Positions 60,201 to 64,000 of a DNA stretch of 64,000 nucleotides are shown piece after piece. Source of the DNA: Sporomusaceae bacterium (lineage in GTDB: Bacteria > Bacillota > Negativicutes > UBA1444). Under the pieces are notes generated by a model. It was given only the letters and a program-made list of their open reading frames with translations, had not been told where the DNA came from and searched no databases. The first letter of the stretch is position 1. Every line of letters begins with the position of its first letter. Made by a program: the position numbers and the translations under genes. Location of the stretch: contig JAHDPL010000020.1 of NCBI GenBank assembly GCA_018434355.1, forward strand, positions 118,255-182,254, read 5' to 3'.

Positions 60201-62554
60201 GGCATGGCCTCCTGTCCGGTTTTCCGCAGCGCTGCCAGCACTTTTTCCGCCATCAGCACACCGCCGGCAATCCGCTGACCCGTCGCTGCCGCCAGCGCAT
60301 TGGCGACGGCGGGCAAAACAGCGTCAATGCCGATTTCGCCAATGCCTTTCATGCCGAACGGCCCGGTCGGTTCATGCGAACTTACCGGCACTGTCAGCAT
60401 ATCCGGTATGTCCAGCGAGGTCGGCAAAATGTAGGTACTGAAGTCACCGGTACGGATGCGGCCCTGTTCGACGACAAACTCTTCGAACAACGCATAGCCC
60501 AGCCCCTGCGTCGCGCCCCCCTGCACCTGCTGTTCGTACAGCTGCGGATTCAACACCCGGCCGGCGTCGATGCAGCTGAGCAGTTCGCAGACCTCGGTTT
60601 CGCCGGTCAATGTATCGACTTCCAGCGCTGCCAGTTGCACGCCATAGGAGGCGATGCGGTGGGGGAACCCATGCTTGCGGAGATTTTCGCCGCTGGCGAG
60701 CGGCTGGTCGTTGACCGGCGCAGTATAAGAAGCAGTTGCCATGCGTTCTGCCATATCCATCAGCGTCGCCACCAAGGACAGTGGCAGGCTGCGCCCGGAA
60801 GGCACATGCAACAGTCGTCCCGGCAACAGCGACATATCCTCCGGTTTCACGCTGTGCAGCAGCTGATACGAAATCATCAGCGCCGCCCGGGCTTTGATCC
60901 GCTGCCCCAGCAGCTCCGCCGCCTGAATCATCGCATTGCCGTAGGTAAAGGTGGTCCGGCTAGCCGAAGCTGAGCCGGACGGCAGCGTCCGCGCCGTATC
61001 GGGAAACACCAGTTCCATCGATTCCTGCGGCTGCCCCAGGATGTGGCCGGCAATCTGCGCATAGGTGCTGGCATTGCCCTGACCCATATCTGATACGCCG
61101 ACATAGACACGCAGGCGTCCGTCGGCGAGCAGTTCCAGTTTTGCATTGCCGCAGTCGGCAATCGCCGGCCCATAGCCGATGCTTTGCGCAACGGCGGCGA
61201 TGCCGATGCCGCGGCGTTTGAAACGCGGCGCGGCTGCCAGCCAGCTCTGCCGCTGTTGCCAGAGCGGATGACGCGCCAGCATATCGAGGCATTCGCCAAT
61301 CCCCACCGTACCGGTCAGGTTGACGCCGGTCGGCGAGCTGTCGCCGCGCACGACGGCATTTTTCCGTCGCAGTTCGAGCGGATCAAAGCCAGCTACCCGC
61401 GCCAGTTCGTCGAGCGTCTGCTCCATCGCCGCCGCAACCTGCGGCACGCCAAAGCCGCGAAATGCTCCGGCCACCGGATTGTTCGTGTAAACCACCGCAC
61501 CGTCAATCGATACATGGGGAATCCGATACGGTCCACCGGCGTTTTCCATCGCCAGTGCGAACACTTCCGAGCCGAGCGAGGCATAAGCGCCGGTATCAAA
61601 CAATAAGCGAGCCGATAACGCCAGAAAATGGCCGTCCCGGTCGCAGCCGAGCGTATATTCGGCTTGCAGCGGATGCCGCTTAGTACCGGCCAGAATGCTT
61701 TCCTCGCGCGAATACCAGAGTTTGACCGGCCGACCGCCGCTGTGCAGCGCCGCCAACGCCAAAAACCCTTGCACGGTGATACCGTCTTTGCCGCCGAAAC
61801 CGCCGCCCAGACAAGGGGCGACCACCCGGATTTTGGCCGGTGGCAAACCGATTGCTTCAGCCAGTTCCATCCGATCGCGAAACGGTGTCTGGCTGGAAAC
61901 CGTCATCGTCAGCGTGCCGTCAGACTCCAGTTGCGCCACGCCGGCCTGCGTCTCCAAAAAAGCATGTTCCTGCCAGCCCGTCGCCACCTTCAATGTTGCT
62001 TTGTATGCCGCCTGGCCGAGAGCAGTCGCCACGTCGCCGCGTCGAATCTCGCCGCCGATCAGCAGGTTTCCGTCCGGTCGCTGCGGATGCAATAGCGGTG
62101 CTTCGCCCTGCTGGGCAAGACTTGGATCGAACAGGGTCGGTAATTCTTCGTACTCGACCCGGACCGTCGCCAATGCCGCCGCCAGGCTTTCCTGGCTTTC
62201 CGCCACCGCCAGCGCAACTGCGTCGCCGTAATGGCGGATCCGTTCGTCCGCCAGGACCGGCTGGTCTTTTTCAAAGATTCCCAGCCGGTTGCTGCCCTTG
62301 ATATCTTTGTGCGTCAGCACGGCGACCACGCCGGGAATTGCCAGCGCCGCCGCAGTATCGATCGACAGAACGCGCGCATGCGCGAAAGGCGGCCGTTTTA
62401 CGCCCGCCCACAATAGGTTTGCCGGATAAAGGTCTGCGGCAAACACCGCAGACCCGTTCACTTTTTCTGTTGCATCCAGCCGTGGCGCGCTGCAGCCGAT
62501 CTCCCGGACTACACCGGACTTCTCCGGTTCATTTTTTGACATGCTGTTCGACAA
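60197..62554 (-). CDS. Molybdenum hydroxylase catalytic subunit (CoxL/XdhA-like)
   Basis: 785 residues; start 62554 or 62542, overlapping the ACP gene. Aldehyde-oxidase/xanthine-dehydrogenase fold: VLTHKDIKGSN, LGGGFGGKDG, GAFRGFGVPQ and the base Glu in GMKGIGEIG. No CoxL-type AYRCSFR active loop, so not CO dehydrogenase. It hydroxylates a CH next to a ring nitrogen or oxidises an aldehyde with water as oxygen source. Its place in an ACP cluster is unusual. Confidence 0.92.
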   Translation of the reverse strand: MSNSMSKNEPEKSGVVREIGCSAPRLDATEKVNGSAVFAADLYPANLLWAGVKRPPFAHARVLSIDTAAALAIPGVVAVLTHKDIKGSNRLGIFEKDQPVLADERIRHYGDAVALAVAESQESLAAALATVRVEYEELPTLFDPSLAQQGEAPLLHPQRPDGNLLIGGEIRRGDVATALGQAAYKATLKVATGWQEHAFLETQAGVAQLESDGTLTMTVSSQTPFRDRMELAEAIGLPPAKIRVVAPCLGGGFGGKDGITVQGFLALAALHSGGRPVKLWYSREESILAGTKRHPLQAEYTLGCDRDGHFLALSARLLFDTGAYASLGSEVFALAMENAGGPYRIPHVSIDGAVVYTNNPVAGAFRGFGVPQVAAAMEQTLDELARVAGFDPLELRRKNAVVRGDSSPTGVNLTGTVGIGECLDMLARHPLWQQRQSWLAAAPRFKRRGIGIAAVAQSIGYGPAIADCGNAKLELLADGRLRVYVGVSDMGQGNASTYAQIAGHILGQPQESMELVFPDTARTLPSGSASASRTTFTYGNAMIQAAELLGQRIKARAALMISYQLLHSVKPEDMSLLPGRLLHVPSGRSLPLSLVATLMDMAERMATASYTAPVNDQPLASGENLRKHGFPHRIASYGVQLAALEVDTLTGETEVCELLSCIDAGRVLNPQLYEQQVQGGATQGLGYALFEEFVVEQGRIRTGDFSTYILPTSLDIPDMLTVPVSSHEPTGPFGMKGIGEIGIDAVLPAVANALAAATGQRIAGGVLMAEKVLAALRKTGQEAMP

Positions 62555-62774
62555 AATCGACCGCGACCGCCAGTGTTTTCAGTTTCATCACATCGGCGCC
62601 GCGCATTTCAAAATTGAAGGTCTCTTCCATGTCGGCCAGGATCCAGCTGAACGCCAGCGAATCAATGCCCAGCGTCGCCAGTTCCACCTCTCGTCCGACC
62701 ATCTCCGGTTTGACGCCGTTGACCCGTTTGCAGACGATCTCCCTCAGTTTGGTTTCGATTTGCGTCCGGTCCAT
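62529..62774 (-). CDS. Acyl carrier protein (first of three)
   Basis: 81 residues from ATG 62774 with GAAGGAGGC upstream. Phosphopantetheine serine in LATLGIDSLAFSW. More divergent than the other two ACPs. Lies between the first acyl ligase and the molybdenum hydroxylase; the hydroxylase start overlaps its end. Confidence 0.9.
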   Translation of the reverse strand: MDRTQIETKLREIVCKRVNGVKPEMVGREVELATLGIDSLAFSWILADMEETFNFEMRGADVMKLKTLAVAVDFVEQHVKK

Positions 62775-62776
62775 GT

Positions 62777-64000
62777 TTACGCCTCCTTCATTTTTTGCGT
62801 TGCCAATTCCCTCAGCTTGAATTTTTGAACCTTGCCGCTGGCAGTCAGCGGATAATCCTCCACAAAAAAGAAACTCACCGGTACTTTGTGGATCGCAATC
62901 CGCTCGCGGCAATATTTTTTCAGTTCCAGACTACTGACCGATTCTCCTCTTTTTAGCCGGATAAATCCCACCGGTTCTTCACCGTAATATTCACAGGGTA
63001 CTCCTACCACCTGGGCATCGGCGACTTTCGGATGAGTCAGCAAAAACGCTTCGATCTCCGCCGGATAAATATTGGCCCCGCCGCGGATGATCAGGTCTTT
63101 GATTCTCCCGCTGATTTTGACATAACCCTGTCCATCCATGCTGGCCAGGTCGCCGCTGTGCAGCCAGCCTTCGGTGTCGAGGGCCGCGCGGGTCTGTTCC
63201 GGCATATTGTAGTAACCGGTCATGATGGATTCGCCGCGAATGCAAAGTTCGCCTTGAACTCCGTCAGGCAGGGATTCGCCGGTTTTCGGATCGATCACTT
63301 TCACTTCATAGCCGGGCAGCGCGCGACCGACACTCGTCAGGCGCTGTTCCAGCGGGTCTCCCGGTGCGGTGAAAGTTGCGCCCAAAACTTCCGTTGATCC
63401 GTAAAGGATGCAAAAATCGCCCGCTCCCATCGTTTCGATCACAAACCGAACCAGCTCCGGCGCACAGACCGCGCCGGCCCCGTTGCCGCCGCGCAGCGCC
63501 GTCAAGTCATAGCGCCGATTGCGCAGTTCTTCCATCGCCGCCACGAACATCGTCGGTGTGCCGGTCACCTGCGTGGCCCGCGACTGTTCCAGCACCTGCA
63601 GGAAGTTCGGTGCGACAAACCGCTCCACCACCGCCACCGCGCCGCCGAAAACCAGCGCCGAAAAAATCACCAGGCAGCCATAGGCGTGGAAAAACGGCAA
63701 TGGCACGCAGGTGATGTCGTCGGACCGCAGCCCCTGGCGCTCGGACATCGCCAACGGATTGCGCAGATAGGCCCGGTGACTGACCATCGCCCCTTTCGGT
63801 GCGCCGGTGGTGCCGGAAGTGTACTGGAGTGTGAAAATGTCTTCCGACGTGACCTGCGCCTGCCTTACCGTCAAGTCCTCCGCCTTCACCTGCGCCGCCC
63901 CGGCCAGAAACTCCGGCCAGCTCAGCATTCCAACCGGTGCAGTCTCGGCCAGTAGAACCACCTGCCGCAACCGGGGCAACCTGTCGCGGATCTGCGCCAG
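62777..64000 (-). CDS. AMP-forming acyl-CoA/ACP synthetase, N-terminus beyond window
   Basis: At least 407 residues; the frame is still open at the right edge, so the N-terminal ~100 residues are missing. Motifs: TLQYTSGTTGAPKGAM (A3), ILYGSTEVLG (A5), HSGDLASMDGQGYVKISGR (A7) with DLIIRGGANIYPAEIE, and the catalytic lysine in TASGKVQKF. Two bases separate its stop from the ACP start codon region, so the ACP is its likely acceptor. Confidence 0.92.
   Translation of the reverse strand: MAQIRDRLPRLRQVVLLAETAPVGMLSWPEFLAGAAQVKAEDLTVRQAQVTSEDIFTLQYTSGTTGAPKGAMVSHRAYLRNPLAMSERQGLRSDDITCVPLPFFHAYGCLVIFSALVFGGAVAVVERFVAPNFLQVLEQSRATQVTGTPTMFVAAMEELRNRRYDLTALRGGNGAGAVCAPELVRFVIETMGAGDFCILYGSTEVLGATFTAPGDPLEQRLTSVGRALPGYEVKVIDPKTGESLPDGVQGELCIRGESIMTGYYNMPEQTRAALDTEGWLHSGDLASMDGQGYVKISGRIKDLIIRGGANIYPAEIEAFLLTHPKVADAQVVGVPCEYYGEEPVGFIRLKRGESVSSLELKKYCRERIAIHKVPVSFFFVEDYPLTASGKVQKFKLRELATQKMKEA

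Noticed and set aside
60197..62554. Aerobic carbon monoxide dehydrogenase
   Set aside because: The large subunit lacks the AYRCSFR active-site loop of CoxL.
47799..64000. Aryl polyene or ordinary fatty-acid synthesis locus
   Set aside because: No ketoreductase, dehydratase, enoyl reductase or KAS I/II genes are visible, and no fabD or acc genes, so neither description fits what is present.
1..64000. CRISPR arrays, insertion sequences, phage genes, rRNA or tRNA genes
   Set aside because: No spaced direct repeats, transposase or integrase signatures, or structural RNA sequences were recognised on either strand; short tRNAs could be missed without a covariance search.

Overview
The window reads as chromosomal DNA of a GC-rich, anaerobic, amino-acid/citrate-fermenting diderm Firmicute, most likely a Negativicute of the Sporomusaceae type. 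Evidence seen: strong GGAGG-type ribosome sites with ATG, GTG and TTG starts, Firmicute-type regulators (PucR, FCD, RsbU/V/W partner switching), and an autotransporter-type outer-membrane beta-barrel, which needs an outer membrane. The genus is inference. No rRNA, tRNA, CRISPR array, insertion sequence or phage gene was recognised.

Layout. 1-434: tail of a nucleoside-recognition (Gate) membrane protein, then a terminator. 546-8189 (+): a cobalamin-dependent mutase operon: small protein, fused B12-binding/glutamate-mutase-like enzyme, fold-type-I PLP enzyme, RidA fusion, FAD oxidoreductase, FCD regulator and a P-loop protein resembling aminomutase reactivases. 8290-12116 (+): a Leu/Ile/Val-type binding lipoprotein overlapping a large sensor SpoIIE phosphatase. 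12224-14074 (-): a glucosyl-phosphoglycerate-synthase-like glycosyltransferase and glyoxalase I. 14238-15997 (+): exported asparaginase and a metallo-beta-lactamase-fold hydrolase. 16242-21258 (+): PucR regulator, M20 hydrolase, iron alcohol dehydrogenase, class III aminotransferase. These converge on pyruvate carboxylase (21276-24722, -).

From 21276 to 64000 all genes are on the minus strand. In transcription order from the right-hand edge: (i) 64000-47799, a dense, largely overlapping cluster with two acyl-activating enzymes, three discrete acyl carrier proteins, two KAS III enzymes, a three-subunit molybdenum hydroxylase, a HisC-like aminotransferase, GNAT proteins and a complete partner-switching module (SpoIIE phosphatase, HATPase, STAS) with its own NMT1-like binding protein; (ii) an autotransporter; (iii) the citrate system citA-citB, a 2-hydroxycarboxylate transporter, citD-E-F-C-X; (iv) a metallocluster-type locus with an Mrp-NifX fusion, DUF5320, a NifX-like protein, two ferredoxin-containing MinD-type ATPases and a NifU-like scaffold, recalling the Desulfovibrio orange-protein (ORP) locus; trmO follows; (v) a Urt-type ABC transporter (urtABCDE) with an AtzE-like amidase, an AtzG-like partner and an M20 hydrolase.

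The most novel-looking items are the acyl/molybdenum-hydroxylase cluster carrying its own partner switch, the mutase operon of unknown substrate, and the repeated pairing of an orphan periplasmic binding protein with an overlapping SpoIIE phosphatase gene. All functions come from reading the sequence; no database search was run.
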